From Solobacterium sp. (GTDB lineage Bacteria; Bacillota_I; Bacilli_A; Erysipelotrichales; Erysipelotrichaceae), in the NCBI GenBank assembly GCA_022486935.1, contig JAKVJO010000009.1, positions 1 to 37,890 of the forward strand: a stretch of DNA of 37,890 nucleotides. The letters are read 5' to 3'. Below the pieces are notes generated by a model that was not told the origin of the DNA, ran no database searches, and was given only the letters and a program-made list of their open reading frames with translations. Made by a program: the position numbers and the translations under genes. Of this stretch, positions 18,400-27,034 are shown one piece after another. Numbering within the stretch: the stretch's first letter is position 1; each line of letters opens with the position of its first letter.

Positions 18400-19704
18400 A
18401 TGAAAAGGCTTATTTACGGACAATTAGTGCAGTGGAAGAACAAACCGCACCGCAAGCCCCTGGTCGTCAAGGGAGCCAGACAGGTTGGCAAGACCTGGGT
18501 GATCAAAGAATTCGGGAAGGCCGAGTTCAAATCATTCATGTATATCAACTGTGATTCCAACGAACGGGTATCAGAACTGTTTGAACATGATTTTGATGTG
18601 AAGCGGATTCTGCGCGGTCTTTCAGCTGTTTCAGGTGTGCCGGTCATTCCCGGGGATACCCTGATCTTCCTGGATGAGATACAGGAGATTCCAAGAGCGG
18701 TTCAGTCCCTGAAGTATTTCTGCGAAGATGCACCGGAATACCATGTGATTGCGGCTGGCTCACTGCTTGGCATCCATGAACACAAAGATATTTCCTTTCC
18801 GGTTGGAAAGATTGAATCAGTGGAAATGCACCCGCTTTCGTTCTCGGAGTTTTTGATGGCGGCTGCCGGGGATTCCATGTATCAGCTGCTGATGCAGTCA
18901 CCGATTGAAGAACTTGCCGGTCTGCACAGTACGCTGGTTGAATACCTGCGGCAGTATTACTTTGCGGGCGGAATGCCGGAAGCGGTGCAGGCATTTATCG
19001 ATGGCAGGTCTCCCAAAGAAGTGCGGAATATTCAGAAACAGATCCTATCTGACTATAACGATGATATTTCCAAACATGCACCATATGACCAGATCACACG
19101 GATTGATCAGGTATGGAATTCGATTCCTGCCCAGCTTGCCAGAGAGAACCGTAAGTTTGTATATGCCAATATACAGAAAGGCGCACGGGCCAGAGAATTT
19201 GAAATTGCAATTCAGTGGCTGTGCAACAGCGGGATTGTCAGAAAGGTCAATCGTGTTACAAAGGGATGCGTTCCCCTGAAGTTCTATGAAGACTTTTCTT
19301 CATTCAAACTGTTCTTCGTTGACTGCGGCCTGATGGGTGCTTTGACAGAAGCTCCGGCAGCTGAAATCCTGATCGGCGACAGTATCTTTGAAGAATACAA
19401 AGGGGCATTCACAGAGAACTTTGTATTGCAGCAGTTATCAAGTGTACTGGAAGATTCCCTGTACTATTTCAGTGCAGATGATTCAAGACAGGAGATTGAC
19501 TTTATATTTCAGAACGACACCGACATTGTGCCCGTTGAAGTGCAGGCAAAGGAAAACCTGAGAGCTAAAGCAATGCGGCAGTACTGCAGCGAACACAGCG
19601 GAACCACAGGCATCCGTATTTCCATGTCCCCTTATCGGAAACAGGACTGGATGATCAATCTGCCGCTGTATGCAGCAGAACGGATTCTGGATTTGAGAAA
19701 ATAG
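18400..19704 (+). CDS. AAA ATPase with C-terminal DUF4143 (PD-(D/E)XK-like) domain
   Basis: VVKGARQVGKTWVIKEFG Walker A, LIFLDEIQEIP Walker B, C-term EIDFIFQNDTDIVPVEVQAKENLRAKAM. Confidence 0.88.
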   Translation: MKRLIYGQLVQWKNKPHRKPLVVKGARQVGKTWVIKEFGKAEFKSFMYINCDSNERVSELFEHDFDVKRILRGLSAVSGVPVIPGDTLIFLDEIQEIPRAVQSLKYFCEDAPEYHVIAAGSLLGIHEHKDISFPVGKIESVEMHPLSFSEFLMAAAGDSMYQLLMQSPIEELAGLHSTLVEYLRQYYFAGGMPEAVQAFIDGRSPKEVRNIQKQILSDYNDDISKHAPYDQITRIDQVWNSIPAQLARENRKFVYANIQKGARAREFEIAIQWLCNSGIVRKVNRVTKGCVPLKFYEDFSSFKLFFVDCGLMGALTEAPAAEILIGDSIFEEYKGAFTENFVLQQLSSVLEDSLYYFSADDSRQEIDFIFQNDTDIVPVEVQAKENLRAKAMRQYCSEHSGTTGIRISMSPYRKQDWMINLPLYAAERILDLRK

Positions 19705-19715
19705 CAGAAAAGAAA

Positions 19716-19745
19716 AACGGATCAGGCTAATTGCCCTATCCGTTA
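19716..19745. terminator. bidirectional terminator-like hairpin between convergent genes
   Basis: AACGGAT...ATCCGTT inverted repeat between convergent CDSs. Confidence 0.55.
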
Positions 19746-20830
19746 TCATCAGAAGACTGATCATCTGGTTTCTTACTGCCGACGTCGGTGAACTGGGTGA
19801 AGCTGACATCTTCAATGCCTTCTCCGCTGACAGGTTTCTTTGGTTCTGTGTGCATGTTCTTCCAGGCATCCTGCGCTTCTTTTGTATAGCCGATCATGCA
19901 GGATGGGTTCTTGGCGTGGATCGTTTCAAAGATGTACTGCACACGCGGATCCTTGTCACCTTTGCCGTTGAAGCCATACAGGTTCAGGTTTTTGATTGCC
20001 TTCGTGTTGGCCACAATTGATCCGCCGACATTGATGAAAAAGTACATCCGCTGTACCCGCTTATATACCCAGATCAGATCATCGAATGGCACAATGACAT
20101 GTGACTTCTGTGAATAGATGAAGTGATCGGTGATGGTCAGATCAGTCTTGTTATCAATCGGTGTTCCCATGGTATCCATTTCCAGCATTGCCTGATCACG
20201 CAGGTTCAAGGCGTCAATGCGGTCAATGCAGAGCCTGGCAGTCTTGTTGCCTTGACGTGTACCCAGGAGGAATGAAGCGCCCAGGATGCCGCAGTAGAGC
20301 GCAATGAAGAAGCTCCAGGAAGATAATGCGTCAAACGGTGTCTGATACTCGTTCAGGATCATGGATCCGAAGTAGGTATCATAATCAGTATCGGAAAGAC
20401 CGAAGTAGTCAGTTGTAAAAGATTCAAGATCTGTGATTGCCGGTTCAGCCATGCCGTATACCCGGTATGGGGTCGGCATTGAAGCGTTCTCGTCATTCCA
20501 GTAAGTCTGCTGCGCTGTCATCTTACTGACAGTGGAAGATTTCAGACACACAACGCTGTAATAGCCGTCAGCATCCAGGATGGCGTAGTAATACTTGTTT
20601 CCCTGACTGGCAACCCAGTCACTGATCCCGACCACATCCAGATAGCTGTACTGTTCTGTGGTATCCAGTGGATTGAAGTAAGTTGCCTTCTTGGAAAAGT
20701 TCGTGAAATTCATGACCAGTGTAAAGACTGCAGATGCCGCTGCGATCACTAAAAAAATGATGGAAGCCGTCTTCATCCAGCTGTGATTCTTGAAGCGATC
20801 TTCCAGTGTACCCGCCTGTTGGTAATTCAT
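19736..20830 (-). CDS. two-TM membrane protein of unknown function (DUF6709-like)
   Basis: Hydrophobic segments SIIFLVIAAASAVFTLVMNF and WSFFIALYCGILGASFLLG; start MNYQQAGTLEDRFK at 20830. Confidence 0.75.
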   Translation of the reverse strand: MNYQQAGTLEDRFKNHSWMKTASIIFLVIAAASAVFTLVMNFTNFSKKATYFNPLDTTEQYSYLDVVGISDWVASQGNKYYYAILDADGYYSVVCLKSSTVSKMTAQQTYWNDENASMPTPYRVYGMAEPAITDLESFTTDYFGLSDTDYDTYFGSMILNEYQTPFDALSSWSFFIALYCGILGASFLLGTRQGNKTARLCIDRIDALNLRDQAMLEMDTMGTPIDNKTDLTITDHFIYSQKSHVIVPFDDLIWVYKRVQRMYFFINVGGSIVANTKAIKNLNLYGFNGKGDKDPRVQYIFETIHAKNPSCMIGYTKEAQDAWKNMHTEPKKPVSGEGIEDVSFTQFTDVGSKKPDDQSSDDNG

Positions 20831-20872
20831 ATAAATGCTGTCCCCCTCATTATCCCCTCTGACAATGCAGGT

Positions 20873-20901
20873 ATTATACACGTTGGAAACGCCTTGCTCA
20901 A
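20873..20901 (-). promoter_or_regulatory. sigma-A-type promoter for the minus-strand membrane protein gene
   Basis: On the minus strand TTGAGC-17 bp-TATAAT. Confidence 0.7.
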
Positions 20902-21007
20902 ATTTCTAATTCTTACCGTTTCAGTTAAGTTTACAGAAAAATGACAGAGACATTGTGAAACCTTCGCGAAATTGCCTTGTTTAGACGTTTTTTTGAGTGT
21001 TTGTTAA

Positions 21008-21036
21008 TTGACGAACGAATGAGGAATGCATATAAT
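21008..21036 (+). promoter_or_regulatory. sigma-A-type promoter for gap
   Basis: TTGACG-17 bp-TATAAT, about 30 bp upstream of the gap start with RBS GAGGAGG between. Confidence 0.85.
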
Positions 21037-21067
21037 TTTAGTGCAACGTGAGGAGGTCATATATAAA

Positions 21068-22084
21068 ATGACAGATGTAAGAGTTGCTATTAACGGATTT
21101 GGTAGAATTGGACGCCTTGCCTTCAGACAGATGTTTGTTTCCGACGGCTACGATGTCGTTGCAATCAACGATCTGACCAGCCCTGACATGCTGGCTTACC
21201 TGCTGGCTCATGATTCATCCCAGGGTAAGTGGGCAGGACACACAGTAACAAGCGGTGAAGATTCCATTACAGTTGATGGACACAAGATCACCATCTACAA
21301 GGAAAAGGATGCAGCTAATCTTCCTTGGAAAGCACTGGACATCGATGTAGTTCTCGAATGCACAGGCTTCTACACCAAGAAGGATAAGGCAATGGCTCAT
21401 ATCACAGCCGGCGCCAAGAAGGTTGTCATCTCCGCTCCTGCAGGAAATGATCTGCCGACCATCGTATACAGCGTTAACGAAAAGACAATCAAGCCGGAAG
21501 ACAACATCATCTCTGCTGCTTCCTGCACCACAAACTGCCTGGCTCCTATGGCAGACACTCTGAACAAGTATGCTCCGATCCAGAGTGGCATTATGTGCAC
21601 AGTCCACGGTTATACCGGCGACCAGATGCTGCTGGATGGCCCGCAGCGTAAGGGTGTTCTCCGTCGTTCCCGTGCTGCTGCTATCAACGTCGTTCCGGCT
21701 TCTTCCGGAGCTGCAAAGGCTATCGGACTTGTTATTCCTGAACTGAATGGCAAGCTCATCGGCGCTGCTCAGCGTGTACCTGTTCCTACAGGATCCACCA
21801 CTCTGCTGTTCGCTGTAGTCGAAGGCAAGGATGTTACTGTTGATGGAATCAACGCTGCCATGAAGGCTGCTGCTTCTGATTCCTTCGCTTACAACGAGGA
21901 AGAAATCGTTTCTTCCGATGTTATCGGCGAGACTCACGGTTCCATCTTCGATGCTACACAGACCATGGTTGTTAAGATTGATGACAACCACTACGAAGTT
22001 CAGGTTGTTTCCTGGTATGATAACGAGAACTCCTATACTTCCCAGATGGTTCGTACCATCAAGTACTTCGCTAACGTTAAGTAA
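21068..22084 (+). CDS. gapA: glyceraldehyde-3-phosphate dehydrogenase
   Basis: VAINGFGRIGRLAFRQM, SAASCTTNCLAPM active-site Cys motif, WYDNENSYTSQMVRT. Confidence 0.98.
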   Translation: MTDVRVAINGFGRIGRLAFRQMFVSDGYDVVAINDLTSPDMLAYLLAHDSSQGKWAGHTVTSGEDSITVDGHKITIYKEKDAANLPWKALDIDVVLECTGFYTKKDKAMAHITAGAKKVVISAPAGNDLPTIVYSVNEKTIKPEDNIISAASCTTNCLAPMADTLNKYAPIQSGIMCTVHGYTGDQMLLDGPQRKGVLRRSRAAAINVVPASSGAAKAIGLVIPELNGKLIGAAQRVPVPTGSTTLLFAVVEGKDVTVDGINAAMKAAASDSFAYNEEEIVSSDVIGETHGSIFDATQTMVVKIDDNHYEVQVVSWYDNENSYTSQMVRTIKYFANVK

Positions 22085-22093
22085 GCGAAGCAA

Positions 22094-22154
22094 CATCAGA
22101 ATAATCTGATACTCAGGCCGATTCTAACGAGTCGGCCTTTCTTGTACCCCAATT
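22094..22154 (+). repeat. 61-bp direct repeat copy 1 (contains gap terminator)
   Basis: 58/61 identical to 23849-23909; two hairpins ATCAGA-ATAA-TCTGAT and AGGCCGA...TCGGCCT-TTCTT. Confidence 0.9.
22115..22143 (+). terminator. rho-independent terminator of gap
   Basis: AGGCCGA-ttctaacgag-TCGGCCT-TTCTT. Confidence 0.85.
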
Positions 22155-22258
22155 TTCACCCCAAAGTACCAGATCAAAAGATGCAGAGAAATCACTGACA
22201 GTTCTGGATCGTGGGGTGCTTGGATCACAGGAGATTCATCAGAAAGTTCAGCACAGTT

Positions 22259-22267
22259 TGTTATAAT
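22259..22267 (+). promoter_or_regulatory. extended -10 promoter element for the AlbA_2 gene
   Basis: TGtTATAAT; leaves a leader of roughly 170 nt to the GTG start. Confidence 0.5.
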
Positions 22268-22440
22268 GAATGCGGATAAAATCGAAGTTAAGGAAAGACC
22301 GTGAATTGCAGTGAAGCTATTTGGCATGATTCTCTTTTCTGTTCATGAGACCGTTGCCACGATCATGATATTTGGCTCTGCTGCAGGATGATACGCGACT
22401 TCTGGGCTTTCTGACAAAGATCCAGTGAGGAGGTGCTTTT

Positions 22441-23793
22441 GTGCAGGAAAGCAATCGAGTGGAATTCAAAAGTGTTTTGAACGAAAAAATGGAACGGGAA
22501 ATTGTGTCTTTTCTGAACAATCAGGAAGGCGGTATTCTTTATATTGGCCTGGATGATAATGGCCATCCCACAGGTTCAATGGATCTGGATGAAACACAGA
22601 GAAAAATTGCGGATCGCATCAAGAATAATATCCTGCCTTCAACACTTGGATTATTTGATATCGTCACAGAAGAAATTGAGGGGTTATCAGTCACTAAAGT
22701 GTTGGTGTCCAGTGGCCCAGAGAAACCTTATTACATCAGGAACTATGGAATGTCTCCGTCTGGCTGCTATATGAGAACCGGGACTTCTACGCAGCCCATG
22801 CCGACTTCCTTGATTGATGACCTGTATGCAAAACGCACTCATACAACATTGCGAAATATCCTGTCACCGCGGCAGGACCTGACGTTTTCACAATTGAAAA
22901 TTTATTATGAAGGACGGGGCTTGAAGCTGAACGATCAGTTTGCGAATAGTTTGGAACTGCTCACACCTGAAGGAAAGTTCAACTACATTGCATACTTGCT
23001 GGCAGATGAGAACGGAGTCTCTATCAAGGTGGCAAAATATGCAGGTGCGGATAAAGTTGATCTGGTGGAAAATGAAGAGTATGGCTACTGTTCACTGATC
23101 AAGGCTGCTTTTAACGTGCTGAATAAGATGAAAATCGAAAATATCACTTATGCCAAGGTGACAAGTACGCGGCGTTTGGAATCGAATTTAGTCGATCCAG
23201 TGGCAATGCGTGAAGCAGTAGTGAACTGTATTGTCCACAATGACTATACACACGAGATCCCTCCGGTGTTTGAGATTTTCAATGACAGGATTGTGATGAC
23301 CTCATATGGCGGTTTGATCCCGGGGCAGAGTGTAGAAGATTTCTTCAGCTGCAGCAGTATGCCGAGAAATCGGGAACTGATGCGGGTGTTCAAGGATGTT
23401 GGTCTGGTTGAGCAACTTGGGTCTGGGATGAGCCGTATTCTCAAAGCATACAGCAGAGATATTTATCAGATCAGTGATCACTTTATCAAGGTGACATTTC
23501 CGTTTGAAGATGGAATCACGTTGGAACAGCCGGCTGAAGGCACTGATCATGTCCGAGATGTCCGAGATGTCCGAGATGTCCGAGATAATGTCCGAGATGA
23601 AAATCGCTCAGATGCCTATGGCAATCAAATTAGGACGGTTCTGAGAGATGACCCCAAAGCGACGGCCAAAGCTCTCAGCGAAAGCCTGGGGATCAGTGTC
23701 AGACAGGTTGGACGAATCGTCAAAAGAATGCGCGAAAATGGGGCCATAACACGGGTTGGCTCAGACAGAAAAGGTTCCTGGAAGGTGAATTGA
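22441..23793 (+). CDS. AlbA_2 (Schlafen-like) / ATP-binding domain / C-terminal winged-helix transcriptional regulator-like protein
   Basis: EFKSVLNEKMEREIVSFLNNQEGGILYIGLDDNG; REAVVNCIVHNDYT; C-term HTH; GTG start with GAGGAGG RBS. Confidence 0.85.
   Translation: MQESNRVEFKSVLNEKMEREIVSFLNNQEGGILYIGLDDNGHPTGSMDLDETQRKIADRIKNNILPSTLGLFDIVTEEIEGLSVTKVLVSSGPEKPYYIRNYGMSPSGCYMRTGTSTQPMPTSLIDDLYAKRTHTTLRNILSPRQDLTFSQLKIYYEGRGLKLNDQFANSLELLTPEGKFNYIAYLLADENGVSIKVAKYAGADKVDLVENEEYGYCSLIKAAFNVLNKMKIENITYAKVTSTRRLESNLVDPVAMREAVVNCIVHNDYTHEIPPVFEIFNDRIVMTSYGGLIPGQSVEDFFSCSSMPRNRELMRVFKDVGLVEQLGSGMSRILKAYSRDIYQISDHFIKVTFPFEDGITLEQPAEGTDHVRDVRDVRDVRDNVRDENRSDAYGNQIRTVLRDDPKATAKALSESLGISVRQVGRIVKRMRENGAITRVGSDRKGSWKVN
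23551..23598 (+). repeat. 9-bp tandem repeat (GTCCGAGAT x4, then a fifth copy after AAT)
   Basis: Exact units at 23551, 23560, 23569, 23578 and 23590; encodes VRDVRDVRDVRDNVRD. Confidence 0.95.
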
Positions 23794-23848
23794 CTGCCCC
23801 ATATTGCAATTGTTGAAATCATGGGAGTGGATTATATGACTGAAGAAC

Positions 23849-23909
23849 CATCAGAATAATCTGATATTCAGGCCGATTCTAACGGGTCGGCCTTTCTTGT
23901 GCCCCAATT
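23849..23909 (+). repeat. 61-bp direct repeat copy 2 (terminator-bearing)
   Basis: 58/61 identical to 22094-22154; all three differences are transitions. Confidence 0.9.
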
Positions 23910-23922
23910 CACAGGATGATCG

Positions 23923-24228
23923 CTAACGCTCTATTCCGAAAACTCTTGCAAATACAGATAAATTCGAAATAGAGAGTGCTATAGCGACGGCAGAAAACCA
24001 AAGGGCTGAGGCATGAAAATCAAACGGGACAGACACCTGGAACAGTTGAAACAAAGAGAATATGCAGATCGTGTTCGAGATCATAATCACGCATAAGCTT
24101 ATGACCGCAAACATATGGCATTTCTGAGGAATGAATCCGAAACGAATATCAAACTTCACCAGTTTCGCATAATTGCCATCAGATCCATAAGATTCTCTTA
24201 ATGCCAGCGCGAAATATCCCGTCATCAT
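23923..24228 (-). CDS. possible small membrane protein or gene remnant
   Basis: 101-aa ORF with two hydrophobic segments in an otherwise empty gap; no convincing RBS. Confidence 0.3.
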   Translation of the reverse strand: MMTGYFALALRESYGSDGNYAKLVKFDIRFGFIPQKCHMFAVISLCVIMISNTICIFSLFQLFQVSVPFDFHASALWFSAVAIALSISNLSVFARVFGIER

Positions 24229-24282
24229 TGAAGAAATGGCTGTTTGTCAGTAAAATAGTGAATGTATAGGAGACAAGATAAC

Positions 24283-26628
24283 ATGACCAATCGTTTACCT
24301 GAAAAGTTGAAAACACTTCGTGACCATTGCGGTTATGCCCAGGGCGACATGGCTTCCAAGCTTGGTATTACTGTGGAAGAATACATGGACTGGGAGAATG
24401 GCAATAAACTCTGCACGATCAATAAACTGAAGGAAATTGCGGCATTATATAAGATCCCTGTTGAACAGCTGATCGACAACACCAAGGAAGTGGATCTGCC
24501 AAGACTGGATACTGCATACGACAGTGTACAGATCCCGTTCCAGGCAGATGTAGATGCGGCAGCAGAAGCACAGCAGCCTGCATATACCAACAATGCCAAT
24601 ACCGCACCTCAGGAAACAGCAGGACTTGGTGATACGATCCAGGTCGGTGCAGTCAATGACAACACTGCAGACACCAGCGCCTTTGAGAAGACAACGGTCA
24701 ATCGCATTATTGATGACACAGACTCCTACGCTGCTTCTGAAGACGACGATGACGATGAAGAAGAAGCGCCCAAGCCAAGAAAGAAGAGTACAAAGTCCAG
24801 TTCTTCCAGTCAGAAGAAATCATCCTTCAAACTGGATAAGAAAACACTGACTGCCATTATCATTGCGGCAGCTGCAGTTGTGATCGTTGTAGTGATTCTC
24901 GCGTTCAAGGGTTGCAGTTCTTCAGGCGGCTCTACCAAGAATTCTGTAACGACAACAAACAGACTGGGACTGGCAGACAGCTTCTCCCTGTATGTGACAG
25001 ATGATGGCAGTGTAAAGTCCTATGGCAATGCACCGAGCATCTCTGAGTTTACAAGTATTGCCCAGGTCAGCACCGGTTCAGACTTCGCACTTGGACTGAA
25101 GAAGAGCGGAACAGTTGTATGCTCCGGCAGTTCCACAGCATGCGATGTCAGCAGCTGGAAGAATATCACCATGGTAGCGGCAGGCAATTCTCATTCTGTC
25201 GGACTGAAGAGTGATGGAACAGTCGAGTGCACCGGCAGTACCACAGCATGCCAGGTAGACAAGTGGACAGATATCTCCAAGGTCTATGCAGGCAATGAAG
25301 TGACTGTTGGTCTGAAGAGTGATGGAACACTGGTGATCTCAGGTTCAGTATCCTCTGCTTCACAGCTTGGCAGTCTGACCAATGTCGATGATGTTACAGT
25401 CGGTGACAATCAGATCGCTGTCATCAGTGATGGCAAAGTAACCTGCTATGCCATTGGATCAGGAAGTACTTCCAGTACTTCTTCCTGGACGAATATCACT
25501 CAGGTTGCACTGGGCGATGACTTCGCGGCAGGCCTGACCAAGAGCGGCACAGTACAGATCGCATCTACCAATACCGTATATGCGACTACAGCAAATGAAT
25601 GGACCGGCATCAAGTACATTGCCGGCAAGGGAAGCACACTGATCGCTGTCGGTTCTGATAACACAGTGATTGGCTGCGGTGATAACTCCAAGAATGTATA
25701 CAGCGGCTCCGGCACAGCAAGTGCTACAGCCTCTGCATCAGCGAGCGCATCCGCTTCAGCAAGTGCAAGCACATCAACTGATAAACTTGCCAAGGTTACC
25801 AACTTCAATTATTCCTTCTCCAGCAAGGGCATGGTTCTCTCCTGGAACAAGGTTACCAACGCTCAGTACTATGAAGTCAGTATCAACACCAACCCAGTTA
25901 CCACTGTAAAGACAGCTGATGCAGGTACAACGATTGATAAGTCAAAACTTACCAACGGCACTACCTACACAGTATCAATCGTCTCAGTCGCAACCAGTGC
26001 ATCAAATAACAGTGATGCCTATACGTACAACGTCACATATAACCAGAAGGCTTCACAGTTGGCTGATCCTGCCAATGTTAAACTGTCTGATGATGCCAAG
26101 ACCGCAACATGGACTGCAGTCGTCAACGCAGACAAATATTCCGTTTCATATCAGTGCAATGGTTCTGAAATCAACGTAACAGAAACAACCACAACATCAA
26201 TCACATTCTCGCCAACGATCTCCGGCAACTACAAGATCGTAGTAACTGCTATGAGTAACAACTCATCGCTGTATACCAACAGCAACAGTATCTCTTCAAA
26301 TGGTGTGGACTTCTTCAGCGCACCGAAACTGTCAACGCCTACTATCAATTCGAGAGGATCTCAGCCTGATGTAGGTGCGGGTCAGACAAAGATTGCCGTA
26401 AAGGTGGACTGGAATGAAGTGGCAAATGCCAGCGGATACACAGTATCTTGCGGCGATCAGACTCAGACAATAGATGCAGGTAGTCCGTTGACTGCCACAT
26501 TCTATTTCGAGGCGGATCAGGCAGGAATAGCAAAGACCTTATCGGTAGTTGCGAATGCTGCATCTGGATCAGCATATTCAAATAGTGATCCGGCCACAGA
26601 AACAATCACGTTGTGTCAAATTAATTGA
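24283..26628 (+). CDS. XRE-family HTH / single TM / RCC1-like repeat / fibronectin type III-like protein
   Basis: N-term HTH (LKTLRDHCGYAQGDMASKLGITVEEYMDWENG), acidic/basic linker, TM LTAIIIAAAAVVIVVVILAF, repeated W-x-x-I-x-x-V-x-x-G-x(5)-GLKSDGTV, Ser/Ala linker, Fn3-like modules. Confidence 0.85.
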   Translation: MTNRLPEKLKTLRDHCGYAQGDMASKLGITVEEYMDWENGNKLCTINKLKEIAALYKIPVEQLIDNTKEVDLPRLDTAYDSVQIPFQADVDAAAEAQQPAYTNNANTAPQETAGLGDTIQVGAVNDNTADTSAFEKTTVNRIIDDTDSYAASEDDDDDEEEAPKPRKKSTKSSSSSQKKSSFKLDKKTLTAIIIAAAAVVIVVVILAFKGCSSSGGSTKNSVTTTNRLGLADSFSLYVTDDGSVKSYGNAPSISEFTSIAQVSTGSDFALGLKKSGTVVCSGSSTACDVSSWKNITMVAAGNSHSVGLKSDGTVECTGSTTACQVDKWTDISKVYAGNEVTVGLKSDGTLVISGSVSSASQLGSLTNVDDVTVGDNQIAVISDGKVTCYAIGSGSTSSTSSWTNITQVALGDDFAAGLTKSGTVQIASTNTVYATTANEWTGIKYIAGKGSTLIAVGSDNTVIGCGDNSKNVYSGSGTASATASASASASASASASTSTDKLAKVTNFNYSFSSKGMVLSWNKVTNAQYYEVSINTNPVTTVKTADAGTTIDKSKLTNGTTYTVSIVSVATSASNNSDAYTYNVTYNQKASQLADPANVKLSDDAKTATWTAVVNADKYSVSYQCNGSEINVTETTTTSITFSPTISGNYKIVVTAMSNNSSLYTNSNSISSNGVDFFSAPKLSTPTINSRGSQPDVGAGQTKIAVKVDWNEVANASGYTVSCGDQTQTIDAGSPLTATFYFEADQAGIAKTLSVVANAASGSAYSNSDPATETITLCQIN

Positions 26629-26642
26629 TAGGAGAGGACACT

Positions 26643-26834
26643 ATGGATAAAGTCTGGTATTACACTGAAGATGGCGAAACAAAGTACGGGCCATACTCTG
26701 ATGCAGAACTCATTAAACTGATTCAGGAAGGCATTATTACCAAAGAACACTTCATCTGGATGGTAGATATGTCCGGCTGGGTCAAGGTTGATGATTCAAT
26801 CTACAGTGTCTATCTGCCTGTAGCAGCTGCGTAA
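26643..26834 (+). CDS. small GYF_2 (DUF4339)-like domain protein
   Basis: WYYTEDGETKYGPYSDAELIKLIQEGIITKEHFIWMVDMSGWVKV; 14 bp after the preceding CDS with RBS GGAGAGG. Confidence 0.75.
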   Translation: MDKVWYYTEDGETKYGPYSDAELIKLIQEGIITKEHFIWMVDMSGWVKVDDSIYSVYLPVAAA

Positions 26835-26844
26835 GTATTACGAA

Positions 26845-26873
26845 TCCCGGGGTATTGGATACTCCGGGTTTTT
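26845..26873 (+). terminator. rho-independent terminator
   Basis: CCCGGGGTAT-tgg-ATACTCCGGG-TTTTT. Confidence 0.85.
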
Positions 26874-27034
26874 GTATGCACGCATGAGTGCTGTAAGATG
26901 CTTTTGGAATTCTTCGATTTGAGATTGAGCTATAATCAGATCAGCGAATGAAGTCTTTCGTCAGGGTGTCAGGTATTGATACAGGAATGCCCTGATCTGA
27001 ACTCCTTATCAAAGAATGGAGGAAACTTGGACTT

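Noticed and set aside
21215-22096. 293-aa minus-strand ORF opposite gapA
   Set aside because: Antisense shadow of a certain GAPDH gene with strong codon bias; no RBS and no recognisable domain
23551-23598. Short repeats considered as a CRISPR array
   Set aside because: 9-bp head-to-tail units with no spacers, inside a coding frame
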